From the NCBI RefSeq assembly GCF_017875955.1, contig NZ_JAGINK010000001.1, positions 3,068,501 to 3,132,500 on the forward strand: a stretch of DNA of 64,000 nt, written 5' to 3'. The notes beneath the pieces were generated by a model, which saw only the letters and a program-made list of their open reading frames with translations, was not told the origin of the DNA and searched no databases. This document shows, in pieces, positions 53,725-62,227 of the stretch. Within the stretch, counting starts at the first letter, position 1. Every line of letters begins with the position of its first letter. A program made the translations under genes and the position numbers. The stretch comes from Pseudomonas sp. BP8. GTDB taxonomy: Bacteria > Pseudomonadota > Gammaproteobacteria > Pseudomonadales > Pseudomonadaceae.

Positions 53725-53967
53725 TCAGTGCAGCGTGGGCCGATCCGCCGGCATCTGCGCCTGGATCAATGCCGATTCAAGCAGCACGCGCAGCGCCTCG
53801 AGCTCATGCATCGAGGTCATCAACAGAATCGAGACGGGTGATTTGGGCTGCAGCAGAATGGCCTGATGCGCCACAGTCTGTGCGCACAGGGCGTACTCGG
53901 TGGCTTGAATGAGGGTGTCTTCCAGGGAATGGCGATTGTGGGGTGGATCAGGGACGATTTTTAGCAT
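53725..53967 (-). CDS. Small helical protein of unknown function
   Basis: An 80-residue protein starting MLKIVPDPP. It is helical with conserved-looking segments SLEDTLIQATEYALCAQTVA and MHELEALRVLLESALIQAQ. An ATG five codons upstream (53982) is an alternative; neither has a strong ribosome-binding site. It resembles small Pseudomonas proteins found beside DUF3077 genes. Function unknown. Confidence 0.6.
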   Translation of the reverse strand: MLKIVPDPPHNRHSLEDTLIQATEYALCAQTVAHQAILLQPKSPVSILLMTSMHELEALRVLLESALIQAQMPADRPTLH

Positions 53968-54344
53968 GCTCGTAGTATCCATTTTTCGGGCCGCTACTGA
54001 CCTGCTGTCAAACAGATAGGTGGCAGCTGTGCATAGGTTGACAGACCGGCGGATACAAGAACCGGCGCACGCAAGCGTGCCCCATGCACAGCCACCATAG
54101 ATGGCATAGCAATCCAATGTATCGCGTCGCGGCCTGTCAAAGCCGATCGCTGAGATTCAGCGACACAGCGAGACTAGAGCGGTACCAAAATGACCGCAAC
54201 GGAAAAAAGGCGGTAGAAGTATGTTTGGGAAATGGACTACAAGAAAGGGGTTAAATCTGATTATTCAGCTGCGTTACGTGCCTATCCGAATCGCGAGCGT
54301 TGTCGAGTGAAGAGCTTTTCACTGACTCAAGGGTGTTCGATGTA
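53968..54344. other. Intergenic region without a supported gene
   Basis: About 380 bases that become AT-richer than the surroundings after 54170. No frame with a family resemblance, RNA gene or repeat is apparent. It lies downstream of the toxin gene and marks the edge of an accessory segment. Confidence 0.35.
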
Positions 54345-54920
54345 CTAGATAAAAAGCTCAAACCCCGAAAGGTGTTTCACTGTTTCTGGCAGCTTCTGCT
54401 GTAGAAGCGTGTCAAGCAGCTGACGGGGGGAGTAGGCGGGATTCCTCAGCAGGGCCCGCTGTTTCTGCACGGCCTCAAGCACAGCGGCTTGGTCCAGGTC
54501 CCAGATGTCGGAAAGGAATACATCAGGATGCAGCGCCTCGACCTCGAAGCGGGACAGAATGTGCTTGGGAAAGTCTTTCAAGTTATACGTCACAATTACT
54601 GATGCGCTGCATTTAATCGCCGCAGCCAGCACGTGCCTATCATCAATGTCTGGCAGATCCAGCCCGCCAATCAGAGGCTCATAGTCTGTCACCAAGCAGT
54701 CCGGTATCGCGTCATTCATGGACCGGACTGTGTGCGCCAGCTGTTCAGACGTTAAATCGGGGCGGTTAAGTAGCACGTTGCGCGTCCACTCGTCATGGAT
54801 TTGATCGGACCAGCGCGCGCGATATGCGCCAGTCAGCGCGAGGTGCATGAGTAGATCCCGCAGTGGGGCAGGGTAGAGAACGCAAGCGTCGTAAATGACA
54901 GTGAAAGACGAATGCCGCAT
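54345..54920 (-). CDS. PIN-domain toxin
   Basis: A 191-residue PIN-domain protein. The acidic residues expected for a metal-dependent RNase are visible: D11 in IYDACVLYP, E44 in IHDEW, D94 in DIDDRHVLAAAI and D116 in YNLKDFP. It belongs to a longer-than-VapC group whose C-terminal 60 residues are extra. The start ATG overlaps the antitoxin stop (TGATG). It is probably a type II toxin that cleaves RNA, neutralised by the product of 54920-55384. Confidence 0.82.
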   Translation of the reverse strand: MRHSSFTVIYDACVLYPAPLRDLLMHLALTGAYRARWSDQIHDEWTRNVLLNRPDLTSEQLAHTVRSMNDAIPDCLVTDYEPLIGGLDLPDIDDRHVLAAAIKCSASVIVTYNLKDFPKHILSRFEVEALHPDVFLSDIWDLDQAAVLEAVQKQRALLRNPAYSPRQLLDTLLQQKLPETVKHLSGFELFI

Positions 54921-55384
54921 CAGTACCCCATATTGAGTTCTTGTGCCTGAGCAGCCAGATCTTCCATTGCCGCAAGACTTTCACGGTCCCGCTGAGTCTT
55001 GTAAGCCATCAGGTCAGTGAACTTGATGCGCCGATGGCTGCCGGTCTTAGTGTGGGGAATACGTCCTTCCTCTAGCAGCTTGACCAGATGGGGGCGGGAG
55101 ACATTAAGCATATCTGCGCCTTCCTGAGTGGTCAGTTCTGCATGTATAGGGACGACTTTTACAGTATTGCCAATGGCAAGCTCGCTCAGAATGTCACCCA
55201 ACAGACGCAGCGCGAATGTAGGCAGCTCAACGACCTGGCGCTGTTCGGCAGCATCAACCAGCTCAATACGCTGAATCACCTGTTTCGTCGAAACGAAAGC
55301 GGCTATCTGCCGGCTTGACTCGATAGCCGCAGCGATCGCCCTCTCATCTGGAAGGAACGTACGAGCGAGATCGGCGGTAGTCAT
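54920..55384 (-). CDS. Helix-turn-helix antitoxin (excisionase/MerR-type DNA-binding domain)
   Basis: A 154-residue protein. The C-terminal half carries an excisionase-type winged helix (TTQEGADMLNVSRPHLVKLL, then HRRIKFTDLMAYK), and the N-terminal half is helical. The ATG at 55384 has GGAGA six bases upstream. It precedes the PIN toxin with overlapping stop and start, the usual antitoxin-first order, and should both neutralise the toxin and repress the promoter at 55444-55473. Confidence 0.8.
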   Translation of the reverse strand: MTTADLARTFLPDERAIAAAIESSRQIAAFVSTKQVIQRIELVDAAEQRQVVELPTFALRLLGDILSELAIGNTVKVVPIHAELTTQEGADMLNVSRPHLVKLLEEGRIPHTKTGSHRRIKFTDLMAYKTQRDRESLAAMEDLAAQAQELNMGY

Positions 55385-55443
55385 AGGTGTCTCCAAAAAA
55401 TTTGACCGACCAGGGATCGAAAGGCCGTTTGGTGGCCCTCAGC

Positions 55444-55473
55444 ATTATTAACCGAAATAAACGAAAATCGCAA
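55444..55473 (-). promoter_or_regulatory. Sigma-70 promoter of the toxin-antitoxin operon
   Basis: On the minus strand TTGCGA (-35) and AATAAT (-10) are 18 bases apart, 60 bases before the antitoxin start, in an AT-rich island. CGAAA occurs at 55453, 55462 and 55478 on the plus strand in and around the promoter and may be the autorepression site. Confidence 0.55.
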
Positions 55474-55571
55474 TAATCGAAACGATCTCGTGTAGCCTTC
55501 CGGCCGGCCACGCTCAGACGGACTCCAAAAAGCACGATTGAGGTGCACGTCCACATAGCGGCGCAGTCAAA

Positions 55572-55859
55572 TCAAGGAATTCGAATCCCCAGCGCGTTCA
55601 ATGTTGCCGTATCCATCCGACCATTCACCGTCAGCGCGCTGTCCATTTGAAACGCCATCAGCCCCCCACGGGTGGCTTTACCCATCAGCCCGTCAATGGC
55701 GCCTTGGTAATATTTGCGCACTGTCAATGCGGTCTGCACACGTACGACAAGGTTGCTTTTTTGCTCATTGCTGGGGCGGGGGCGTGAGGTACCGGCTGTC
55801 CCGGTTGCTGGGCCCGGTGACTGGTACAAGGAATTGCCGCTCGATGAGCTGGGTGCCAT
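55572..55859 (-). CDS. Peptidoglycan-binding-like domain protein, HxsA-like C-terminal fragment
   Basis: A 95-residue frame. A Ser/Pro/Gly-rich start is followed by one PG_binding_1 domain (VRVQTALTVRKYYQGAIDGL, GKATRGGLMAFQ, NGRMDTATLNALGI). This resembles the C-terminus of His-Xaa-Ser repeat protein HxsA, but the His-Xaa-Ser repeats and the hxsBCD genes are absent. A TAA stands in frame two codons upstream of the ATG, and there is no signal peptide, so it is probably a truncated remnant. The ribosome-binding site is weak. Confidence 0.5.
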   Translation of the reverse strand: MAPSSSSGNSLYQSPGPATGTAGTSRPRPSNEQKSNLVVRVQTALTVRKYYQGAIDGLMGKATRGGLMAFQMDSALTVNGRMDTATLNALGIRIP

Positions 55860-55955
55860 GTTTTACACCGCAGGCCGGGTCTCTACCCGGCAGGTTGAAC
55901 CTCTGCCATGCCCATCGACTCCACAGTTGACCAATCGTTGGGGCAGGTCAGTCAA

Positions 55956-56228
55956 ATGAAGGTCTTCTCTGCTTCACTTACACATCATGACGAGTCCCGG
56001 CTCAACGCGCTCGCCCGTTGGTCTCAACTGCTTGATAACCGCCAGTTGCGCATGGACTGCCCAAACGAATACCACGATCAACTGCTCAGGCTGGCCGACG
56101 AAATGGATCGGGTGGGGATAGTGAGCTGGCAAGAGTGGCGTGACCTGCGCATCGAAGCAGACCAACGTTACCTGAGCGCCATTGCCGGGGCGGATTATGC
56201 TGGAATCAAAGGAGGTGCAGATGGCTGA
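55956..56228 (+). CDS. Small conserved protein of unknown function
   Basis: A 90-residue protein with a compact helical pattern (RLNALARWSQLLDNRQLRMD, YHDQLLRLADEMDRVG, WQEWRDLRIEADQRYLSAI). The start could also be the ATG at 55908; the shorter form agrees better with where the coding character begins. Its 3' end overlaps the Nudix gene by 8 bases and contains that gene's ribosome-binding site, so the two are coupled. Similar proteins appear in other pseudomonads; I cannot name a function. Confidence 0.6.
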   Translation: MKVFSASLTHHDESRLNALARWSQLLDNRQLRMDCPNEYHDQLLRLADEMDRVGIVSWQEWRDLRIEADQRYLSAIAGADYAGIKGGADG

Positions 56229-56607
56229 TCAGGGCATGCTCAGATCAAGGGCGACAGTCCTTTGTTTTCGCAACGGCAAGCTGCTGTTGGTGCGTAGAAA
56301 GTCTCAAAAGTGGAACTTCCCCGGTGGCGGCGTCAAACCCGATGAATTGCCTATCCACGCGGCTACCCGAGAACTTGAAGAAGAAACGGGCATCTGTCGT
56401 GAGCGCCTGCTGCCTCTCTGTACGCTCTACGTGGAAGGCATCCTTCATCACATTTTTACCCTGCAAATAGATGATCACGACCGGCCTGTTCCGCAAAACG
56501 AGATCGTTGCGTGCAAATGGATCATGCGCGGGAAACTGGCTCATTCCGACTTGAAACCAGCGGCGGCAGCCCTGCTGGCGCGCGAACTTCCAGCGTTGTG
56601 CGCTTGA
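56221..56607 (+). CDS. Nudix hydrolase
   Basis: A 128-residue protein that is just a Nudix domain. The box G-x5-E-x7-REL-x-EE-x-GI is perfect (residues 36-58, from GVKPDE to RELEEETGI). AAGGAGGT precedes the ATG at 56221. It should hydrolyse a nucleoside diphosphate linked to some other moiety with Mg; the substrate is not predictable. It lies just downstream of the toxin-antitoxin segment and is coupled to the small gene at 55956. Confidence 0.85.
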   Translation: MADQGMLRSRATVLCFRNGKLLLVRRKSQKWNFPGGGVKPDELPIHAATRELEEETGICRERLLPLCTLYVEGILHHIFTLQIDDHDRPVPQNEIVACKWIMRGKLAHSDLKPAAAALLARELPALCA

Positions 56608-56707
56608 GCGCGAGGAGGATGCCGGCCAGTCGAGCGATCACGACTGGCCGGGTCTCCTAAAAAACCTTCAGGCGCGGCTCAGTTGGACAGCGCCCGATGC
56701 TCGGTCG

Positions 56708-57463
56708 TCAAGCGACGGCCTGCGCCCCGGTGATTTCCACCAGCGACCCGCACATGAAGGCCGCCTCATCAGATGCCAGGAACGCCACCAGTGCGGCGAC
56801 TTCCTCCGGCTTGCCAATACGCCCCAGCGGCACCTTGCGGTCGAGATCGGCAATGGTTCGGCCTGAGCGCAGTACACCGGCTTCAAGCATGGGCGTATGG
56901 ATCTCGCCTGGGCAAACGGCGTTCACCCGAATATTCTGCGGTGCATAGTCCCGGGCCAGGTTCTGTGTGAACGAGGCCACCGCTGCCTTGGTCACGTTGT
57001 AGGCGATATGCCCTGGCGCCGGGTACAGGCCCCACTGCGAGGCAGTGTTGACGATTGCTCCGGCACCAGTCTCGATCATGATCGGCAGAACCGCACGGCA
57101 GAGGTAATACATCGAGTCAAGATTGACCGCAAAACTGCTGTGCCAATCGTCCTCGCTCAGGTCCAACAGCGCGCCACGCCGGTTGATCCCGGCGTTATTG
57201 ACCAGGATGTCGATGCGGCCGAGTTGGTTCACAACGGTCTGCACCAGACCTCTGCAGTCATCGCCAGAGGCAATGTCGGCAGCCACGGCCAGGCCTTTAT
57301 CGCCGTTGGCGCAGATGCTTGCGGCCACGGCTTGTGCGGCCTCTTGATTGACGTCGCTGACCACCACGGTTGCCCCTTCGCTTGCGAGCCGGGCGGCGAC
57401 AGCAGAACCAATCCCACCCGCTGCACCTGTTACGATCGCTACCTTGTTTTCAAACCTGTTCAT
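56708..57463 (-). CDS. Short-chain dehydrogenase/reductase
   Basis: A 251-residue classical SDR: TGAAGGIG cofactor loop at residues 12-19, NNAG, the catalytic serine in NTASQWG and YNVTK, and the PG motif NAVCPGEIHTPML. The D in VVSDVN after strand 2 predicts NAD preference. It follows the GntR gene on the same strand after 157 bases and may be part of the same regulon as the hydroxyproline-type operon. The substrate is unknown. Confidence 0.82.
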   Translation of the reverse strand: MNRFENKVAIVTGAAGGIGSAVAARLASEGATVVVSDVNQEAAQAVAASICANGDKGLAVAADIASGDDCRGLVQTVVNQLGRIDILVNNAGINRRGALLDLSEDDWHSSFAVNLDSMYYLCRAVLPIMIETGAGAIVNTASQWGLYPAPGHIAYNVTKAAVASFTQNLARDYAPQNIRVNAVCPGEIHTPMLEAGVLRSGRTIADLDRKVPLGRIGKPEEVAALVAFLASDEAAFMCGSLVEITGAQAVA

Positions 57464-57620
57464 CGTCGACTCCTGGTTCCAGTGAATGCCGCACGTTGTT
57501 TAGTTGCGTGTAAAAGTTGCTGCATGGATCAAATGACACGCACAGCCAAACGCTCTGGGGTGAGCCAGACAGCGAATGGGCAGGATGGGTAAGGGCAGGG
57601 CGCGTTAGGCCAAAGCCCAA

Positions 57621-58328
57621 CTAGTTAATGGACATGCGCGCCGTGAGATTCTGTTGCATGTAATCGAGAAAACGCCGCTGGAACAGCATGGTATGTTCAT
57701 GTGCAGCCGCTTCGGCCGCATCCGCATCGCGCGCGGCGATGGCATTGATGATCTCATCGTGGTCGCGGCCCAGGCGTTGGCTACTGGCCGAGCTGAGAAT
57801 ATGGTCGAAGTGCAGGTGCAATAAACGCTGCCCTTCGCCGAGCAAGCGCTCGTAATAGTTGATGAAATAGGGGTTTCGCCCTGCGTGGGCGATAGCCATG
57901 TGGAAGGCCTTGTTCAACTCGGACATGGCCTGGAAATCACCTTGGGTGACAGCCTGTAGATAAGCAGCGTCAGCCTGGCGAATGGCGTTGAGGTCTTCTT
58001 CGCGGTGTTGCGTCGCCGCCAGACGGGTCACGGCGCGTTGCATCAGGTCGAGGGCGGAGACGTAGTTGGGGAACTCTTCAATCTCGAACGGCGTTACCAA
58101 CGTAGTGCGGTTAGGCAGAATAACCACCAGGCCTTCGGTAATCAGCCGCGCCAATGCATCGCGAACGGGCGAGCGTGACAAGCCGAATTGGGCGGCGAGC
58201 GACACTTCATCCAGTTGAACACCCGGTTTCAACTTGAGTGTCAGAATCTGCTTGCGCAGCTCTTCATAAATATAACGACCGCTGTGACGACGTGGGCCGC
58301 CCTCGGTTTCCTTGTCTTTTGCCATCAT
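57621..58328 (-). CDS. GntR-family regulator with FCD domain
   Basis: A protein of about 235 residues. The N-terminal winged helix (YIYEELRKQILTLKLKPG, FGLSRSPVRDALARLITEG) is followed by an all-helical FCD effector domain with metal/ligand-binding residues in LNKAFHMAIAHAG and HDEIINAIAARD. I place the start at the ATG at 58328 (one codon later is equally possible); upstream codons do not look like family sequence. It lies next to the proline-racemase-family operon and most likely controls it. A TATACA/TGTTATA imperfect inverted repeat around 58352-58376 may be its operator. Confidence 0.8.
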   Translation of the reverse strand: MMAKDKETEGGPRRHSGRYIYEELRKQILTLKLKPGVQLDEVSLAAQFGLSRSPVRDALARLITEGLVVILPNRTTLVTPFEIEEFPNYVSALDLMQRAVTRLAATQHREEDLNAIRQADAAYLQAVTQGDFQAMSELNKAFHMAIAHAGRNPYFINYYERLLGEGQRLLHLHFDHILSSASSQRLGRDHDEIINAIAARDADAAEAAAHEHTMLFQRRFLDYMQQNLTARMSIN

Positions 58329-58403
58329 CAGGTCTCGGTTGGTCAGGCCCTTACTATACAGGCCAGCCTTTGTTATATCAGTCGCTGCCAGCAAGGACAG
58401 CTC

Positions 58404-59429
58404 TCACGCCTGGCCTGAACCCCAGGTATCGCTGAGCATGAAACCCGCTGCCAGCGGATCGTCCGGGTCGACGCCCAGCTGCTGCAGGCCATAGAGCCAG
58501 GCCCGCCCGGTTACCCTTGGCAGCACCGCCGAGCGACCGGCAACCTCGGTGTGGCCCAGCAGGGTCACCTGAAACTGCCCGCCAATGGTCGAGCGCGACA
58601 CCAGTTGATCGCCGGCCTGGACCAAACCGCGTGCCGCCAGGGTGGCCAGGTTGGCAGAGCTGCCGGTACCGCACGGCGAACGATCGACACGGCCGGGGGG
58701 CAACGTGGTGCACGTCTGGTAGGTGCGATCGTCGAGGCGATTGCGGAACATCACATACGCCACCTCGTTGACCGTGGGCAACAGCGGGTGCTGAATACTC
58801 AGCTGACGATTGATCACCTCCTTCAAGGCAACACCGGCATCGGCCAGCGCACGGGCATGCTCCGGCGCAATCGACAAACCGGTCTGCTCGACATCGATCA
58901 GTGCGTAGTACACACCGCCAAACGCTACGTCGATCTTGAGCGTACCGAACGCTTCGGTCTCAACGAGCAGATCCAGGTGCTCGACGAAAGACGGCACCAT
59001 GTCCAGCGAGACGCTCAGGCAACGCCCGTCAGCGCACTGGGCGCGGGCGGTAACCAGGCCCGCCGGTGTGTCGAGCACCACCGTGGTCTGCGGTTCCTGC
59101 ATCGGTACCATGCCCAGCTCCAGTAGTGCCGTGACTACGCAGATGCAGTTGCTGCCCGACATCGGGTGGGCCTTGTCGGCCTGCAGCACGATGAAGCCCG
59201 CGTGTGCCTCAGGGCGGGTCGGCGGCAGCAGCAGGTTGACCGACATCTGCAGGCAGCCACGCGGCTCCAGCGTCACCAGGCGACGCAGGCTATCGTCGAC
59301 CTCGTTGATGTAGTTCATCTTGTCGAGCATGGTCGCGCCGGGTATGCCCAGTACGCCGCCGGTGATGACCTTGCCGATTTCGCCTTCGCAGTGCACTTCA
59401 GCGAGCTGAAGGGTCTGTTTCCAACGCAT
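58404..59429 (-). CDS. Proline-racemase-superfamily enzyme (hydroxyproline epimerase or trans-3-hydroxyproline dehydratase)
   Basis: A 341-residue member of the proline racemase superfamily. The second catalytic residue is C253 in DRSPCGTGSSA, but the first position, usually Cys in MCGH, is Ser91 in HPMSGSN. In this superfamily Cys/Cys is typical of proline racemase and 4-hydroxyproline 2-epimerase, and replacement of the first Cys by Thr or Ser occurs among trans-3-hydroxy-L-proline dehydratases and some epimerases. The exact activity is therefore open. GAGGT precedes the ATG. It is the last of four enzyme genes in a tight operon whose other members fit hydroxyproline degradation. Confidence 0.8.
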   Translation of the reverse strand: MRWKQTLQLAEVHCEGEIGKVITGGVLGIPGATMLDKMNYINEVDDSLRRLVTLEPRGCLQMSVNLLLPPTRPEAHAGFIVLQADKAHPMSGSNCICVVTALLELGMVPMQEPQTTVVLDTPAGLVTARAQCADGRCLSVSLDMVPSFVEHLDLLVETEAFGTLKIDVAFGGVYYALIDVEQTGLSIAPEHARALADAGVALKEVINRQLSIQHPLLPTVNEVAYVMFRNRLDDRTYQTCTTLPPGRVDRSPCGTGSSANLATLAARGLVQAGDQLVSRSTIGGQFQVTLLGHTEVAGRSAVLPRVTGRAWLYGLQQLGVDPDDPLAAGFMLSDTWGSGQA

Positions 59430-59438
59430 GGTGTGACC

Positions 59439-60920
59439 TCACTTGATGTACCAGCCCCAAGGCTGTTGGCTGTCGTAGCGGGTGATCTGCTTGGTCTCGA
59501 GGTAGTTGTTCAGGCCCCATTCACCCAGCTCGCGGCCAATTCCGCTCTGCTTGTAACCGCCCCACGGGGCTTCAGTGAAGGTCGGCTGGGAGCAGTTGAT
59601 CCAGACGATACCGGCGCGGAACTGACGCGCCACGCGCTCGCAGCGCGCGAGGTCCTGCGACATGACTGCTGCACCCAGGCCGAAGCGTGAATTGTTGGCA
59701 GATCTTACCGCTTCTTCTTCGCTGTCAAACGGGCGGATGCACACCACCGGGCCGAAAATCTCTTCGTTCCAGATCCAGCTGTCTTCCGGAACGTCGGCGA
59801 ACACCGTCGGTTGCAGGTAGAAGCCTTTGTCCAGATGCGCCGGCCGCTCGCCACCTGTGACCAGCCGGGCGCCTTCCTCCAGGCCTCGAGAGATCGCCCG
59901 CAGGGTGCCGTCGTACTGACTGCGGTTGACCAGGGGGCCGAGCAGCACGCCGTCTTCCATGCCGTTGCCGATCTTGATCTTGCGCGCTTCCTCGGCGAGG
60001 CGCGCCAGCAGCGGCTCGTACGCTGAACGCTCGACCAGAACCCGCGAGGTGGCGGAGCAGACTTCGCCCTTGTTCCAGAAGATACCAAACATGATCCACT
60101 CGACAGCCTGGTCGATATCGCTGTCGGCGAAAATCACGAACGGCGACTTGCCGCCCAGCTCGAGGGTGACGTTCTTGATGTCCTGGGCGGCCGCTTGCAT
60201 GATGCGGCTGCCGACCGGGACGCTGCCGGTGAAAGCCAGTTTGTCCACGCCCGGGTGCGCGGTAAGCGCGGCGCCGACGGTGGTTCCAGGCCCAGTGACA
60301 ATGTTCAGGACCCCGGCTGGCACGCCAGCCTCGTCGGCGATGCTCGCCAGTTCGAGTGCGGTCAGCGAGGTTTGCTCGGCAGGCTTGAGGATGATGCAGC
60401 AGCCGGCCGCCAGGGCGGGGGCGATCTTCCACGAAGCCATCAGCATCGGGAAGTTCCACGGCACGATGGCACCGGCTACGCCAATCGGCTCCTTGCGCGC
60501 CACAGAGCTGAAGCGTTCGTCGGACAGCGTGACGGATTGTTCGCGCTTGGCATCCAGCTCTTCGGCCAGGGTGGCGTAGAAGTCGAAGCAGCCGGCGGTG
60601 TCGCCGATGTCCCACATGGCTTCCGGGAACGGCTTGCCGTTGTCGCGGACTTCGATCGTGGCCAGTTGTTCTTGGCGAGCACGGATGCCCTCGGCGATCT
60701 TGCGCAGGTAAGCGCCACGCTCGGCACCACTAAGGCGCGGCCATGGGCCTTGGTCGAAGGCGGCGCGGGCGGCCTTGACGGCGATGTCGACGTCTTCGGC
60801 GGTACCCGATGCCACGCGGGCGATCAGGCTCTCGTCACTTGGGTCGAAGGACTCGAAACTACCACCTTTGACAGGGCTGACCCATTGGCCATTGATGTAG
60901 AACTGGTCGTAGCGGTTCAT
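59439..60920 (-). CDS. Aldehyde dehydrogenase (betaine-aldehyde-dehydrogenase-like)
   Basis: A 493-residue NAD(P)-dependent aldehyde dehydrogenase with PWNFPMLMASWKIAPALAAG, FTGSVPVGS, the base in LELGGKSP and the nucleophile in NKGEVCSATSR. By sequence it is nearer to the betaine-aldehyde type than to the usual ketoglutarate-semialdehyde dehydrogenase of hydroxyproline operons, but the latter reaction is what the pathway would need. Its start overlaps the end of the FAD oxidoreductase by 4 bases (ATGA), and it ends 9 bases before the racemase-family gene. Confidence 0.85.
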   Translation of the reverse strand: MNRYDQFYINGQWVSPVKGGSFESFDPSDESLIARVASGTAEDVDIAVKAARAAFDQGPWPRLSGAERGAYLRKIAEGIRARQEQLATIEVRDNGKPFPEAMWDIGDTAGCFDFYATLAEELDAKREQSVTLSDERFSSVARKEPIGVAGAIVPWNFPMLMASWKIAPALAAGCCIILKPAEQTSLTALELASIADEAGVPAGVLNIVTGPGTTVGAALTAHPGVDKLAFTGSVPVGSRIMQAAAQDIKNVTLELGGKSPFVIFADSDIDQAVEWIMFGIFWNKGEVCSATSRVLVERSAYEPLLARLAEEARKIKIGNGMEDGVLLGPLVNRSQYDGTLRAISRGLEEGARLVTGGERPAHLDKGFYLQPTVFADVPEDSWIWNEEIFGPVVCIRPFDSEEEAVRSANNSRFGLGAAVMSQDLARCERVARQFRAGIVWINCSQPTFTEAPWGGYKQSGIGRELGEWGLNNYLETKQITRYDSQQPWGWYIK

Positions 60921-62197
60921 GCGTTTCCTCCGAGGACGGCAAAGCGCCGGGCGCTGAAAGCAGAGAGATTCTGGGCAGGTGTGCGCTGTGCTGCGAGGTC
61001 ACTCACCAGACGGCCGGTGGTGGCGCCAAGAGTGAGCCCGAGTTGGCCGTGGCCGAACGCCAGAATGGCGTTTTTCAGCCGTGGCGAGCGGTCGATGACC
61101 GGTTTGGTATCTGGCAGGAATGGGCGATAGCCGACACCGAACTCCATGCCTTGAGTGTTCAGTTGCGGGAGTACGCGGCGGGCCTTTTCCATGATGATTT
61201 CGGCACGTTTGAAGTTGGGCTGGGCATTGGGCGCAGCGAATTCGATGGTGCCTCCGATCTGCAGGCCGCGGGTCATCGGCGCGAAACAGAAACCGCCGTC
61301 GGCATAGATCACCGAGTGGCGGATCTCTACGCCCGGATGTGGCAGGACTGCCTGGTAGCCGGCAATGCCGGCGAGCGGGATGTGCACCCCGAGCGTGTCG
61401 AAAAACGCCCGCGCGCCGGTGCCGGCGGCAACCACCAGCAGGCTGGCAGGAACCTGGCTGCCGTCTTCCAGAGTCACGCCGGTGGCCAGGTCTTGATTAT
61501 CGTCGATCTTCACCACGCGCTGACGTACACGGGTGCCGCCCTGGGCAATGAAACTTTCGGTCAAGGCCGCGATAAAGCCTTCGGTGTCGTTTACTGCGCG
61601 CCAGTCCGGAAACAGCAAACCGTGCTGGAACTTGCCGGCCAGAGCCGGCTCCAGATCACCTATTTCGCTGCCATCCAACTCCTCTGAGCGGAACCCCAGT
61701 TGCTTGCGTAGTGCCAGGTGGGGCCGCTCGTGGGCCAGGCCGGCCGGGGAGTCGAATACCTCGAGGATCGGCCTGTCGCCGAGCAGGGTCTTGTCCGGGC
61801 AGGCGTCAAGCAGGGGTGCATAGTCTTCATAGACATGCTGGGTCAGGCGCGCCATATCCTGGGCAATCTCGTTGATTTTGGCGGGCCGCGCACAGGCCAG
61901 AAAACGCATGAACCAAGGCAGAATGCCCGGCAGCGCACTGGGGCGCAGGGCAAGAGGGCCTTTCTGATCCAGTAGCCAGCCGGGGATCTTCATCAGGATG
62001 CCGGGCTTGGACAGTGGGATCACTTCGCTGACCGCCATCTGCCCGCAACTCCATTTGGCGGTACTGTCGCCGGGCGCGGCAGGGTCGATGAGGGTTACCC
62101 GATGGCCGTCGCGTTGCAGGTACAGCGCGCAGCAGACGCCGACGATGCCGCCGCCGATGACCACGGCCTGTTGCGATGAGGGGTGCGGGTTGTTCAT
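60917..62197 (-). CDS. FAD-dependent D-amino-acid/hydroxyproline dehydrogenase (DAO family)
   Basis: A 426-residue DadA-like flavoenzyme. The N-terminal VVIGGGIVGVCCALYL loop binds FAD. HGLLFPDWRAVNDTEGFI and the C-terminal GYRPFLPDTKPVIDRSPRL and GHGQLGLTLGATTGRLV motifs are family marks. In hydroxyproline catabolism this enzyme oxidises cis-4-hydroxy-D-proline to a pyrroline carboxylate. The ATG at 62197 is preferred; the reading frame is open further upstream, but through a REP element. It is coupled to the aldehyde dehydrogenase gene downstream. Confidence 0.82.
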   Translation of the reverse strand: MNNPHPSSQQAVVIGGGIVGVCCALYLQRDGHRVTLIDPAAPGDSTAKWSCGQMAVSEVIPLSKPGILMKIPGWLLDQKGPLALRPSALPGILPWFMRFLACARPAKINEIAQDMARLTQHVYEDYAPLLDACPDKTLLGDRPILEVFDSPAGLAHERPHLALRKQLGFRSEELDGSEIGDLEPALAGKFQHGLLFPDWRAVNDTEGFIAALTESFIAQGGTRVRQRVVKIDDNQDLATGVTLEDGSQVPASLLVVAAGTGARAFFDTLGVHIPLAGIAGYQAVLPHPGVEIRHSVIYADGGFCFAPMTRGLQIGGTIEFAAPNAQPNFKRAEIIMEKARRVLPQLNTQGMEFGVGYRPFLPDTKPVIDRSPRLKNAILAFGHGQLGLTLGATTGRLVSDLAAQRTPAQNLSAFSARRFAVLGGNA

Positions 62198-62227
62198 GAG
62201 TGTGGCTCTTATCATCGGACCGGAGGA

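Noticed and set aside
53968..54117. An N-terminal extension of the small gene at 53725 to 130 residues
   Set aside because: The extension is Cys/Tyr-rich and unlike the polar helical body, and homologous-looking sequence begins at MLKIVPDPP.
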